Below, one piece after another: positions 52,862 through 64,000 of a stretch of DNA of 64,000 bases (positions are counted from its first letter, which is position 1; each line of letters opens with the position of its first letter). The DNA is taken from NCBI RefSeq assembly GCF_004364335.1, contig NZ_SOCR01000009.1, positions 66,611-130,610 on the forward strand, given 5' to 3'. The DNA is from Pseudomonas graminis (lineage in GTDB: Bacteria; Pseudomonadota; Gammaproteobacteria; Pseudomonadales; Pseudomonadaceae). The notes beneath the pieces were generated by a model that made no database searches, had not been told where the DNA came from, and saw nothing but the letters and a program-made list of their open reading frames with translations. A program made the translations under genes and the position numbers.

Positions 52862-53929
52862 TCAGCCCTTGCGTTTCATGTCCAGCCGCCGCAGATGGCA
52901 GGTCACTTCTTCGCGGTCGTGGTACAGCTGTTTGCAACCGATGGCGACCTTGACGCCGCGCGCCTTGAAGCCGTCTTCGATGCGCTCCAGCAGGCGTCGC
53001 ACTTCGGCATAACGCTGCTTCATCGGCAACTTGAGATTGACCACCGCCTCGCGGCACAGACCTTCGCCCAGCCAGGTTTCCAGCAGCGCGGCGTTACGTG
53101 CGGGCTTTTCGACGATGTCGCAGACCATCCAGTCCACCGGCTGACGCGGCTTGAAGGTGAAGCCGTCCGCCATCAAGTGCTGCACCAGCCCGGTGTCCAT
53201 AAGGCTTTCGGCCATCGGTCCGTTGTCGATGGCGGTGACCAGCATGCCGCGCCGCACCAGTTGGTATGTCCAGCCACCGGGCGCTGCACCGAGGTCGACA
53301 CCGGTCATGTCGCCCGACAGACGCTCGTCCCACTGATCCCGGGGGATGAAGTGGTGCCAGGCCTCTTCGAGCTTGAGGGTGGAGCGGCTGGGCGCTTCCC
53401 GGGGAAACTTCAGACGCGGAATCCCCATGGGCCACATCGCCGAGTTACTCGCGTCGGCCAGACCGAGAAACACCTCGCGCCCGCTTTTAAACGTCAGCAG
53501 CAGGCGCGGCAGGCTCGGGTTGTCGACCAGTTTGCCGGCCTTCTCCAGCGCCTTGCGCAACGGCGCCTCGAACTTGCGGCAGAAGGTCGAGAGCTCCTTG
53601 CCGTCGTTGGTGTCGACCACTTCCAGCCACAGGCTGCCGCACGGCGCAAACCCGGCCATGTGCTCGAGGATCACGCTGATGCGGTCGGTTTCGGGCAGCT
53701 GGACAAACACACCACGGGCCCACTGCCGGGGGAAAATCAGCTCGCGGAACTTCAGGCTGTTCATCAGCCGCTCGGCGCCATCGGCCTCGGTGCAGATGAA
53801 TTCGGCACAGGCGGTGTCGGTCTTGGCCTTGGCGTAGCCGGACACCTCAAGGCGGGCGGCGTGTTCGCTGAGTTCCGAGCAGACCTCGCTTTCGAAGCCG
53901 GGGCGGCAATGCATGAAAAGGGTGTTCAC
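52862..53929 (-). CDS. rlmM: 23S rRNA C2498 2'-O-methyltransferase RlmM
   Basis: The 355-residue protein has an N-terminal THUMP-like region and a Rossmann methyltransferase domain with MTGVDLGAAPGGWTYQLVRRG as the SAM-binding motif. Catalytic Lys/Asp residues lie in LVTAIDNGPM, VDWMVCDIVEKP and NLKLPMK. It methylates cytidine 2498 of 23S rRNA. A GTG start at 53929 is used because GAGGAG lies upstream and the protein then begins NTLFMHCRPGFESEV as in relatives. It is divergent from acnA. Confidence 0.95.
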   Translation of the reverse strand: MNTLFMHCRPGFESEVCSELSEHAARLEVSGYAKAKTDTACAEFICTEADGAERLMNSLKFRELIFPRQWARGVFVQLPETDRISVILEHMAGFAPCGSLWLEVVDTNDGKELSTFCRKFEAPLRKALEKAGKLVDNPSLPRLLLTFKSGREVFLGLADASNSAMWPMGIPRLKFPREAPSRSTLKLEEAWHHFIPRDQWDERLSGDMTGVDLGAAPGGWTYQLVRRGMLVTAIDNGPMAESLMDTGLVQHLMADGFTFKPRQPVDWMVCDIVEKPARNAALLETWLGEGLCREAVVNLKLPMKQRYAEVRRLLERIEDGFKARGVKVAIGCKQLYHDREEVTCHLRRLDMKRKG

Positions 53930-54163
53930 GGGACGGTCTCCTCGCGCGCCACGAATCGGGTCGCGGCGCAAGCTGTACATGAGGATTAACCTCAATGACT
54001 TGAAAGCGGCGCATGATAGCCGAATCAGGAACCACTGGCTCAGCCGGTGGGTCCAGTACTACTCAACGATCACTTAAAGGCGCCGACCAGAGCGCTGCTG
54101 CAAGCCCGTCTTACCGTCGATCGCCCGTCCGCGCGTACTGCACGGACCGTCAAGGAGTCAGTC

Positions 54164-56905
<2,742 letters not shown>

Positions 56906-56942
56906 GGCGATGTCTGGCTAGAAGACGATGGCGCTTGTCTGG

Positions 56943-57017
56943 GCCCCTTCCCGGCTGAAGCCGGTCCTACTAAAAGCACGTGCTCATTCAGTGGGAATGG
57001 TTTTAGCCGGGAAGGCG
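56943..57017. repeat. Second-family REP pair
   Basis: CTTCCCGGCTGAAGCCGG and a slightly eroded complement after acnA. Confidence 0.85.
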
Positions 57018-57198
57018 TCATCTGCCTCACCGCAAATCACCCGTGTCACACCCAATCCGTCGTTATCGGAAACGCCCTACACAACCTCCGCCCTTCATCA
57101 ACAAAACATTCGGACCGACTCCCCCGTTGATCCGACATACACACGCGTTTAATCAACGTTAAAATCGCCAGCCTATTCCGACACCCAAGGACGACTTC

Positions 57199-57990
57199 AT
57201 GTCGGTGCAACGCTGGACGACCCTCTTTCTGCTCTCTCTCGGCTACTGCCTGGCGCTGCGCTACGGCCAGCTCAGCGTGCCCGTGGTTGTCACGTTCGGA
57301 CTGCTGATCATGGCCGCCATCTGCGTCAGCCATTTCCAGCACCGCGCCGTCCGCCTCTTCGGCCACGCCCTGTTTATCGCCATCGCAGCGGGGCTGGCCA
57401 GTCACTGGTGGCCGGGTTTCCTCAGCACAAGGGCGATTGCCGGCGTGCGCTTGAGCCCCGAGGCCGCGCCCTATTCGATGTACCTGAATCTCGACAAGCC
57501 CCTCATCGGCTTCTGGATCGCAATCGCTTGCCCCTGGGTGTTTATCGCGTTGGGTCCACGACGCTGGCTGGGCGTCACCAGCATCGCCCTGCCTGTCACC
57601 GCCGCGGCGTGTTTATCAACAGCGATGTTGCTGGGCGTCGTCGGCTGGTCGCCCAAGTGGCCCGAGCAAACGGGCATCTGGGCGTTGCACAACCTGCTGC
57701 TGGTCGCGCTCACCGAGGAACTGCTTTTTCGGGGTTACCTGCAGGGCAGCCTCAAACGGTGGTTGCAACCTCTGCCCTACCACGACGCACTGGCAATCGT
57801 GCTGGCGTCGGCACTGTTCGGCCTGGCGCACTTCGGCGCTGGCTGGGAATGGGCGCTTCTGGCGGGCATCGCAGGCACAGGTTACGGGGTGGCTTATCGA
57901 CTGGGCGGCCTGCCTGCTGCCGTGCTCACCCACTTTGGCCTGAACCTGCTGCATTTCAGCCTGTTCACCTACCCGATGTTCGACCGCTGA
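57199..57990 (+). CDS. CPBP-family intramembrane protease
   Basis: The 263-residue protein has about eight hydrophobic helices. The CPBP/CAAX-protease motifs are intact: Glu173-Glu174 and Arg178 in TEELLFRG, His211 in FGLAHFG, and His245 in LTHFGLNLLHF. It cleaves an unknown membrane substrate or acts as an accessory membrane protein. It stands alone between acnA and the chemoreceptor gene. Confidence 0.9.
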   Translation: MSVQRWTTLFLLSLGYCLALRYGQLSVPVVVTFGLLIMAAICVSHFQHRAVRLFGHALFIAIAAGLASHWWPGFLSTRAIAGVRLSPEAAPYSMYLNLDKPLIGFWIAIACPWVFIALGPRRWLGVTSIALPVTAAACLSTAMLLGVVGWSPKWPEQTGIWALHNLLLVALTEELLFRGYLQGSLKRWLQPLPYHDALAIVLASALFGLAHFGAGWEWALLAGIAGTGYGVAYRLGGLPAAVLTHFGLNLLHFSLFTYPMFDR

Positions 57991-58091
57991 AGAAAGCCCG
58001 TGACACCCAACCTTTGACGCAGTTCACAAAAGCTTAATTTTTTTCGCTTCGGGCCGATAACCGTTCACAGCCTTCCTGGATCGAATAGCTC

Positions 58092-59657
58092 ATGCGAAAT
58101 AACCAGCCCATCACTCAACGCGAACGGACCTTCCCGGCGCAGCAACGGTTGATCTCTACCACCGATGCCCGCGGCGTCATCACCTACTGCAACGACGCCT
58201 TCGTTGAAATCAGCGGTTTTTCCCAGGATGAACTGATCAAGTCGCCCCACAACACGGTGCGCCATCCAGACGTGCCACCGGCGGTTTTCGAACACATGTG
58301 GGCCACCCTCAAGCAGGGCTTGCCGTGGATGGGCATCGTCAAGAACCGTTGCAAGAATGGCGACCATTATTGGGTCAACGCTTACGTCACGCCGGTCTTC
58401 GAGAATAAGCAAGTCGTGGGCTTCGAGTCGGTGCGCATCAAGCCGACCGCCGAACAGGTGCGTCGCGCCGAAGCACTCTACAAACGCCTGAACAGCGGCA
58501 AAAGTGCAGTGCCAAGCCGCGACAAATGGCTGCCGATGCTGCAGGACTGGCTGCCGTTCATTCTGGTGAGCCAGGTGAGCTTTCTGATTGGCGTGTGGCT
58601 GAACTCCCATTGGGGTTTCCTGCTCGCCGCCGCGTTGTCCGTGCCACTGGGCCTGCTGGGGTTGAGCTGGCAACAGCGTGGCCTCAAGCGTCTGCTGCGC
58701 CTGGCCGAACAAACCACGTCCGACCCGCTGATCGCGCAGATGTACACCGACAGTCGCGGCGCACAAGCACGGCTGGAAATGTCGATCCTCAGTCAGGAAG
58801 CGCGCCTCAAGACCTGCCTTACCCGCCTGCAGGACACCGCCGAACACCTCAACGCCCAGGCGCGTCAGTCCGACACCCTGGCGCAGGCCAGTTCCACCGG
58901 CCTAGAACGTCAGCGCGTCGAAACCGAACAAGTAGCCACCGCTGTCAACCAGATGGCCGCGACCACCCAGGAAGTCGCCAATCACGTGCAGCGCACCGCT
59001 GACGCCACCCAGCAGGCCAACGAGCTGACCCGCCGTGGCCGCGAGATCGCCAGCGACACCCGCGAAGCCATCCAGCGCTTGTCCACATCGGTGGGCGAAA
59101 CCGGCCTGACCGTGACCCAGCTGGCGAAGGACAGCGATGAAATCGGCGGCGTTGTCGACGTCATCAAAGGCATCGCCGACCAGACCAACCTGCTGGCCCT
59201 TAACGCGGCCATCGAAGCCGCCCGCGCGGGCGAGATGGGCCGTGGCTTTGCCGTCGTCGCCGATGAAGTCCGCCAACTGGCGCAACGCACCACCGAATCC
59301 ACCGGCCAGATCCATGCCCTCATTGCCAAGCTGCAACAGACGGCGACCAACGCGGTGCAGACCATGAACACTGGCCGTCGCCAGGCCGAAGAAGGCGTCG
59401 AGCAGGTCATGGAAGCTGACAGGGCGCTGGTGGGCATCAGCGACGCGGTGGCCAACATCACCGACATGACCACCCAGATCGCCGCCGCCACTGAAGAGCA
59501 AAGCTCGGTGGCAGAAGAGGTCAGCCGCAACATCAGCACCATCGCGCACCTGGCTGACCAGACCTCCGAAGAAGCCCGCCGCTCGGCCACGCTCAGTGCG
59601 GAGCTGACCCACACCGCCAACACGCAATACTCATTGGTGGAGCGCTTTAACCGCTGA
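58092..59657 (+). CDS. aer: Aer-type PAS chemoreceptor
   Basis: The 521-residue protein has an N-terminal PAS domain (about 18-115, with TDARGVITYCNDAFVEISGFSQDEL) expected to bind FAD, two membrane helices (about 155-200) and a cytosolic MCP signalling domain (about 260-521). Its hairpin tip DQTNLLALNAAIEAARAGE is the CheA/CheW contact. It resembles Aer energy-taxis receptors, which steer cells by redox state, and lacks a periplasmic sensor. Confidence 0.95.
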   Translation: MRNNQPITQRERTFPAQQRLISTTDARGVITYCNDAFVEISGFSQDELIKSPHNTVRHPDVPPAVFEHMWATLKQGLPWMGIVKNRCKNGDHYWVNAYVTPVFENKQVVGFESVRIKPTAEQVRRAEALYKRLNSGKSAVPSRDKWLPMLQDWLPFILVSQVSFLIGVWLNSHWGFLLAAALSVPLGLLGLSWQQRGLKRLLRLAEQTTSDPLIAQMYTDSRGAQARLEMSILSQEARLKTCLTRLQDTAEHLNAQARQSDTLAQASSTGLERQRVETEQVATAVNQMAATTQEVANHVQRTADATQQANELTRRGREIASDTREAIQRLSTSVGETGLTVTQLAKDSDEIGGVVDVIKGIADQTNLLALNAAIEAARAGEMGRGFAVVADEVRQLAQRTTESTGQIHALIAKLQQTATNAVQTMNTGRRQAEEGVEQVMEADRALVGISDAVANITDMTTQIAAATEEQSSVAEEVSRNISTIAHLADQTSEEARRSATLSAELTHTANTQYSLVERFNR

Positions 59658-59676
59658 GAGATTGATGGATTATGCG

Positions 59677-59711
59677 AAGGCCCCGGCAGATCGTTTGCCG
59701 GGGCCTTTTTT
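59677..59711 (+). terminator. Rho-independent terminator of aer
   Basis: AAGGCCCCGGCA pairs with TGCCGGGGCCTT, followed by a T-run. An AT-rich stretch without genes follows to 59939. Confidence 0.95.
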
Positions 59712-59939
59712 GTATCGAGGTTTAAGTAGGACGTTTCTGAAAATCATTTGGGGAAGCAGTTTTTGGTTTGGAGCAAGGGTTTTGCTGTTGACAAGATTTG
59801 TAGAGCTCTATTAGTTGATTGATGAAAGACGATAAATAATTACCACCATGAGTGGAGTATTTGTTGATCTTGATAATTAATTTAATGTGCACTCTTTCTG
59901 CGGATAGAAGTGGAGGGGTGTGCTTGATGGAGAAAATTT

Positions 59940-60611
59940 ATGAACGCTAACTATATGCGAGCGCCAATTCCCCTAACGGCTCCGATGGTGAGCATTGCGT
60001 GTGCGAGCGATGGCCTTCTGAAGACAGCTGACTTGGAAAATCCGATTCCTGTGGGAGTGAGAGTCTGGGAAGCAGCGGAACCGCAGTATTACTTTCAGCT
60101 GATTTTGGACGGTCAGTTGGTCGGCGATATTAGAACTATTACTGAGGCAGATAAAGCTGGCGATGTTATCGAAGTTTTTTTGGATGAAAAGTTGCTGGGG
60201 GCTGATGGCATCTACCTGCTGAGCTACATGGCGTCGAGTCCCTTTTCAGAATCTCACGTTCCTTCGCCCGAACTCACCTTGAAAGTCGACCGCACCAAAC
60301 CCGGCGCCACCCTCCTCGCTCCCCTCATCTTCCCCACTGCCACCTTCGGCGATCAGCTCATTGGCCTCCTCCCTGGCTACGCCGGTATGGAGCCGGGCGA
60401 TGTCATCCAGACACTACTCAACGGCGTCGAAGGCCCGGCCCATCAGGTCCAGGCGGAAGAGCTCACCCTCCGGCCCGTTGAAATCGCTTTCAGCCGTCAA
60501 CACCTGCAAGCCCACGCAGCGGAAAAGGTGTGCGTCGAGTACTTCGTCACCGACCGGGCGGGCAACGTATCCATCACCAGCCTGGCAACCCTGGTTTCAG
60601 TAAAATTGTAA
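59940..60611 (+). CDS. Unknown Ig-like protein, mosaic composition
   Basis: This 223-residue protein resembles bacterial immunoglobulin-like repeats in its strand pattern (VSIACASDGLLKTADLENPIPVGVRVWE, then LTLKVDRTKPGATLLAP and CVEYFVTDRAGNVSI). The first 115 codons are AT-rich, the rest GC-rich like the chromosome, with the change near 60250. There is no signal peptide. GGAG lies 7 nt before the ATG. Its role is unknown; the mosaic suggests that a variable 5' part was exchanged while the 3' part was kept. Confidence 0.75.
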   Translation: MNANYMRAPIPLTAPMVSIACASDGLLKTADLENPIPVGVRVWEAAEPQYYFQLILDGQLVGDIRTITEADKAGDVIEVFLDEKLLGADGIYLLSYMASSPFSESHVPSPELTLKVDRTKPGATLLAPLIFPTATFGDQLIGLLPGYAGMEPGDVIQTLLNGVEGPAHQVQAEELTLRPVEIAFSRQHLQAHAAEKVCVEYFVTDRAGNVSITSLATLVSVKL

Positions 60612-60651
60612 CCAGCATTCAGGCTATTCAACTGAATACCAAAAGTAACCG

Positions 60652-60680
60652 CCTCCACGCTTATGCGTGGAGGTTTTGTC
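60652..60680 (+). terminator. Rho-independent terminator
   Basis: CCTCCACGC and GCGTGGAGG with a TTAT loop and short T-run, 40 bp after the Ig-like gene. Confidence 0.85.
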
Positions 60681-60757
60681 AATAAATTCGCACGGAAAAA
60701 ATATTTTCAATTATTTTTTGGCGCATTCATTCCACAGAACCTACATCACCGTAGGAA

Positions 60758-61000
60758 GTGTCTGATGGACTATCAAAATTTTATAGACTACGCGCGATAG
60801 ATAATTATTTGAATCGCCCAAAAAAGCCGCGAAAACCGCCGCATTCACACATCAAGGATATATTCAACAGTGAAAGTTTTGCGAAGAAGCCGAGCAATCC
60901 CATGCACTTTGCTTGCTTGACAGTAATAATTTTCGAATCGATCATAGGCATGTGCTGCGCCGCGGTCCTACAAGCAATCGCACAACACCCAATCCTGTAA
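60758..61000 (+). CDS. Doubtful small ORF
   Basis: An 80-codon frame from a GTG start (preceded by TAGGA too close for good initiation) contains a basic N-terminus and a hydrophobic C-terminal helix (FACLTVIIFESIIGMCCAAVL). It is AT-rich, lies between two mosaic genes and has no recognised relatives. It could be a small membrane protein or a relic. Nothing else is visible in 60681-61034. Confidence 0.3.
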   Translation: MSDGLSKFYRLRAIDNYLNRPKKPRKPPHSHIKDIFNSESFAKKPSNPMHFACLTVIIFESIIGMCCAAVLQAIAQHPIL

Positions 61001-61034
61001 TCCTCGCACTAGCGATCTGATCAAGGAGTTTCCA

Positions 61035-61700
61035 ATGGAAGATGAAACGGATATCCAGCCGTCACCCCACTCACAACCGACCGAGTCAAATAACAATAAA
61101 AAAACGCCAGTGCCAATCCCGAAAAATACCCGCAGGAACAAACGCAAATCACCCGGCAAGAGCTCCATTCCGCTCTACGAAGATCTGCAGGCAGTGCCGC
61201 CCGTGGGCAAGAGTGCGGCTGAACAGGCGATGGTGTACGCCGGCCAGCTTCAGAACGCCCCGGGATTTCCATGGCATCACGAAATGAAGGACCCGGACCC
61301 GGCGCCTGTATTCGAAGCGCCTTACATCACCGGTGCCGACCCCGAGGGCCCTACCGACGCCCAGCTGAACGTGGGCATCTACATCAATATCCCGCGCTCG
61401 TCGAAGTTGTGGTTCGGGGATCACCTGAAGCTGCGCTGGGGCCACAACACCTTCTACACCACCGTCGGCAAGGTAGAAGGCCGCAAAGGCCCTCGCCTGG
61501 TCCAGTACCTCAACAATGAAACCCTGGCGGACTACGAAAGCGGATGCGTCGAGGTGCGCTATGAAGTGGTTCGGCGCGCCAGGCTCGTCGGCATTTCGGA
61601 AACGCTGACCGTCAACCTGCCCCGCCTGAGGAAGCGACGCGGCAAGGGCTCGACCACGGGTCGTCCGCCACGACGACGCCGGATGCAGCCGAAACCGTAA
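61035..61700 (+). CDS. Unknown protein with Ig-like domain and basic tail
   Basis: This 221-residue protein has a low-complexity N-terminus rich in Asn, Pro and Lys, then a domain (about 95-190) with LNVGIYINIPRSSKLWFGDHLKLRWGHNTFYTTVG as a typical segment. This resembles single repeats of long Ig-like repeat proteins of pseudomonads. The tail RKRRGKGSTTGRPPRRRRMQ is strongly basic and may bind nucleic acid or an acidic partner. The first 100 bases are AT-rich, the rest GC-rich. AAGGAG sits 7 nt before the ATG. Role unknown. Confidence 0.75.
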   Translation: MEDETDIQPSPHSQPTESNNNKKTPVPIPKNTRRNKRKSPGKSSIPLYEDLQAVPPVGKSAAEQAMVYAGQLQNAPGFPWHHEMKDPDPAPVFEAPYITGADPEGPTDAQLNVGIYINIPRSSKLWFGDHLKLRWGHNTFYTTVGKVEGRKGPRLVQYLNNETLADYESGCVEVRYEVVRRARLVGISETLTVNLPRLRKRRGKGSTTGRPPRRRRMQPKP

Positions 61701-61709
61701 GCCCACGTA

Positions 61710-61744
61710 AAAAGCCCCGACTGCATCGCTGCAGCCGGGGCTTT
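61710..61744. terminator. Bidirectional terminator
   Basis: AAAGCCCCG...CGGGGCTTT hairpin with an inner CTGC/GCAG stem, between converging genes; T/A runs on both sides suit both strands. Confidence 0.9.
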
Positions 61745-61775
61745 GGAACCGCGTTTCAATCAATTGATGCGAATG

Positions 61776-63971
61776 TCAGAACGCCAGACGCACACCCACG
61801 TTCGCACCCCAAGGCTGCTCAACATGCTCACCCTTCATGTAATCGAAATCAGCGTGTACCTGAAGTCGCTCGGACAGCGACACCGAAACACCTGCACCCA
61901 GTTCGGCCCGGGAACCGAACAGATCGTTGTCGAAACGCTGACCGTTCACGCTGACGTCATTACTGCGGGAGAACTCGTGGGCCAACGCCACCCGTGCATA
62001 AGGTTTAACAACGCCGCCGTCCTTCATGGCAAAGCTGCGTCCCAGGGTAGTGCCGACCTTGCCCTGCACCGACTGAGTCTGGTTGGTTCTGGCCTGCATG
62101 CCGTTGTCCAGCGTATAGCTGCTGCCATCGATCCAGACGCTGGACACCTGCGCGAACGGCTCGACGAAATACTCATCGCCCAGCTTTATGTGCTTGCCGA
62201 CTTCCAGCGACCCGCCCAATGCCTTGCTGCTGTAATTGCCCTTGGCCTTGGTGCCATCGCTCATCGCCACCTTGGACTCGTTGTGGAACTGGTTGAGTTT
62301 CAGCACGCCGTCCAGGTAATAGCCGCCCTCAGACAACCACGTGCCATACGCGCCGACGTAATAGCTGTCGACCTGACCCGATGTGCCTCGGCCGATGTCC
62401 AGATCCGACTTGCTGTAACCGCCCATCAATCCGAGCAACAGCTGACCGTTGTCCACCGGCACGGGCGCATCCGCCCCGAACGACAGCCCCTGCTGCTTCT
62501 GTCTGTAGTCAAGCCCGGAATCCAGCGCCGCATTGAAGCGACTGCCATAGGTACGCATCCAGCCGCCGCCCTGCTCCTGCCCACGCACTTCCCCCATGCG
62601 ACTGCGCAACGTCGTCAACTCACTGTTCCACACCGTGGGTGCCGTGTTGAACAACGCCAGCGCACTTTTCGTGGAAGGACTGATCTCCTTGCCGGACCCG
62701 ACGATGAACCAGTCCGTCCCCTGGCGTTCGAGCTCGTAGGAGTACACCCCAAGATCCGCCCGACCGCCCACCAGCCCGAACTCCGCGTCCCCGCCTTCGG
62801 TGTGAACCACCCGAAGCGGGTCGAACTCGGCGGGGACGGCTTCGGTGCCGGTGTTCTGGATACGAAGGCGATGCCTGCCCGAGGCCTCCCCGTTTACGCT
62901 GAGCAAATCGCCGTTGCCGTTGTCGAGGTTGATGCGCATATCGAACAGCCCGGAGCCGGACAGCTTGCCCAACGAAAGCGAATGGAAGCCGTCTCCAGTG
63001 AAGTCAATGCTGCCGCCGTCCAAAGACATAAAACCGATTTGGGTGGAACTGCTCATGAACCATTTTGAGTCGGAACCAATGGTCATTGAATTAATGCCAA
63101 ATCCGTTTCCTGTAAGGGTCGCCCCATTGGTGAGCCCGACGTCCAACACGCTGCCCGGATCAGAATGTAAATCACCCAGCAGCTCACTCTCGTCGATTGT
63201 GAAAGACACATGGCCGCCCTTGACGACCTCTAAAATGTTACCGTTACCTGCGGTTATGCTGGCACCATTTTTTACATGTATGTCTGTGAAGGCGTCACTA
63301 CCCGAAACATTCTCAACTTTGATGGCTGCTCCCTCAATTGATCTTAATGCTGAATGGTCGATGACTAGGCTGCCGGTATTAAAGGTTGCAGTTTGTCCAG
63401 CGACTCTTCCAGACGAAAGATATGCGCCGTTCTGGAGCCCCACCACATTGCTTCCTTTTCCGATACTCAGAGTGCCCCCGAATACGCCCACCCCCCATCC
63501 GTATCCAGAAGCGTCGGACTCCAATGCGGCCACTGATGAATTCGATATATTTATGGTGCTGAGCGCTACCGAACTAACGGCAAGGCCGCCACCCTCTATC
63601 GAGCTGTCGAGGATATTACCAACACCTCCCTCCTGGACGACGACTGCGACGTTTGAACCACCTTGAACAACTGAACCTACGATATCCAGCCATTTGCCAG
63701 CAACGATACCCTGTCTTACCAAGCCGCCATCATGGATGATAATAGTTCCACCGTATGCCATGACTCTGTCAACCGTTCCACCAGATACATCAAGCTTTCC
63801 GAATGCACCAATCGTATAAGAGTCTGGCTGATCATCAGGGCCGAGATAAATTGAGTTGTTGCCGATATCAATCCGCTCAAACTCTGACGCGCCCGCCTGC
63901 AGACAAACGAGAACACCTGCAATACTTAAGCCGAAAGACGTCACCACGTGAGGTTTAAAAAACCGTTTCAA
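61776..63971 (-). CDS. Pertactin-type autotransporter
   Basis: The 731-residue protein has a signal peptide (to about residue 28), a beta-helical passenger (about 30-440 with repeating short strands such as GGTIIIHDGGLV and TINISNSSVAAL), and a C-terminal beta-barrel of about 280 residues ending WGANVGVRLAF with terminal Phe. It translocates its own passenger to the cell surface. The start is a TTG at 63971 with GAGGAG 8 nt upstream. The passenger's first 300 codons are AT-rich and the barrel GC-rich. The passenger has no protease or lipase motif, so adhesion is the likely role. Confidence 0.92.
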   Translation of the reverse strand: MKRFFKPHVVTSFGLSIAGVLVCLQAGASEFERIDIGNNSIYLGPDDQPDSYTIGAFGKLDVSGGTVDRVMAYGGTIIIHDGGLVRQGIVAGKWLDIVGSVVQGGSNVAVVVQEGGVGNILDSSIEGGGLAVSSVALSTINISNSSVAALESDASGYGWGVGVFGGTLSIGKGSNVVGLQNGAYLSSGRVAGQTATFNTGSLVIDHSALRSIEGAAIKVENVSGSDAFTDIHVKNGASITAGNGNILEVVKGGHVSFTIDESELLGDLHSDPGSVLDVGLTNGATLTGNGFGINSMTIGSDSKWFMSSSTQIGFMSLDGGSIDFTGDGFHSLSLGKLSGSGLFDMRINLDNGNGDLLSVNGEASGRHRLRIQNTGTEAVPAEFDPLRVVHTEGGDAEFGLVGGRADLGVYSYELERQGTDWFIVGSGKEISPSTKSALALFNTAPTVWNSELTTLRSRMGEVRGQEQGGGWMRTYGSRFNAALDSGLDYRQKQQGLSFGADAPVPVDNGQLLLGLMGGYSKSDLDIGRGTSGQVDSYYVGAYGTWLSEGGYYLDGVLKLNQFHNESKVAMSDGTKAKGNYSSKALGGSLEVGKHIKLGDEYFVEPFAQVSSVWIDGSSYTLDNGMQARTNQTQSVQGKVGTTLGRSFAMKDGGVVKPYARVALAHEFSRSNDVSVNGQRFDNDLFGSRAELGAGVSVSLSERLQVHADFDYMKGEHVEQPWGANVGVRLAF

Positions 63972-64000
63972 TTCAATCGCTCCTCTAATGAGCGGCGATC

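Overview
This window looks like chromosome from a fluorescent-type Pseudomonas (P. fluorescens/P. syringae side of the genus). It has high-GC coding sequence, dense REP/REPIN elements of the GTAGGAGC type and the CCCGGCTGAAGCCGG type, and typical pseudomonad gene sets (Eut without microcompartment, EfeUOB plus a second imelysin, SfnR, SoxR with an ABM monooxygenase, DUF2790, RlmM). I see no rRNA, tRNA, CRISPR array, integrase or intact insertion sequence.

Layout. 1-5.4 kb: ethanolamine catabolism (permease, eutB, eutC on the minus strand, AraC-type regulator divergent). 5.5-8.8 kb: a nucleotidyltransferase-fold gene overlapping an unknown gene, then a superfamily-1 helicase-like gene. 8.8-11.5 kb: DUF2790 secreted protein divergent from an OmpR-type two-component system. 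12-14.2 kb: TonB-dependent siderophore receptor. 14.4-17.3 kb: an exported unknown protein coupled to a DUF3142 protein. 18.2-22.2 kb: a LysR-controlled operon of a CitMHS transporter and a split AtuA-type protein. 22.4-26.8 kb: efeU-efeO-efeB-imelysin behind a good Fur box. 28.3-32.9 kb: a molybdenum-cofactor oxidoreductase with cytochrome b, a secreted protein, and a divergent metal/oxidant-type two-component system with two mirror-image operator-like boxes. 33-39.4 kb: a PL7 alginate lyase, then a fully coupled MarR-FUSC-DUF1656-HlyD-OMF efflux operon. 39.6-41.7 kb: aldo/keto reductase and a CorA/ZntB transporter. 41.8-44.4 kb: an AT-rich patch of small unknown genes with a foreign corA tail at its inner edge. 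44.6-49 kb: phosphate transporter, FMNH2-dependent sulfonate monooxygenase and SfnR. 49-57 kb: SoxR module, FAD/NAD(P)-binding oxidoreductase, rlmM, acnA. 57-64 kb: CPBP protease, Aer-like chemoreceptor, two mosaic AT/GC genes of unknown role and a pertactin-type autotransporter.

The most interesting non-gene signal is a dispersed composite element present three times (about 11.7-12.0, 26.9-27.2 and 27.95-28.23 kb). Each copy joins a REP, a GATCTT-rich tract and a block of about 220 bp that can fold into several hairpins. The hairpins show paired base changes between copies. Two of them carry CATGGATG at the tip, the motif recognised by RsmA/RsmE proteins. This looks like a structured RNA, not a protein gene. 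A second theme is recombination scars: a diverged duplicate of the corA 3' end, tandem REPIN arrays with exact 132, 259 and 273 bp periods, two genes whose stop codons lie inside a REP, and genes near 60-64 kb that switch base composition part-way through.
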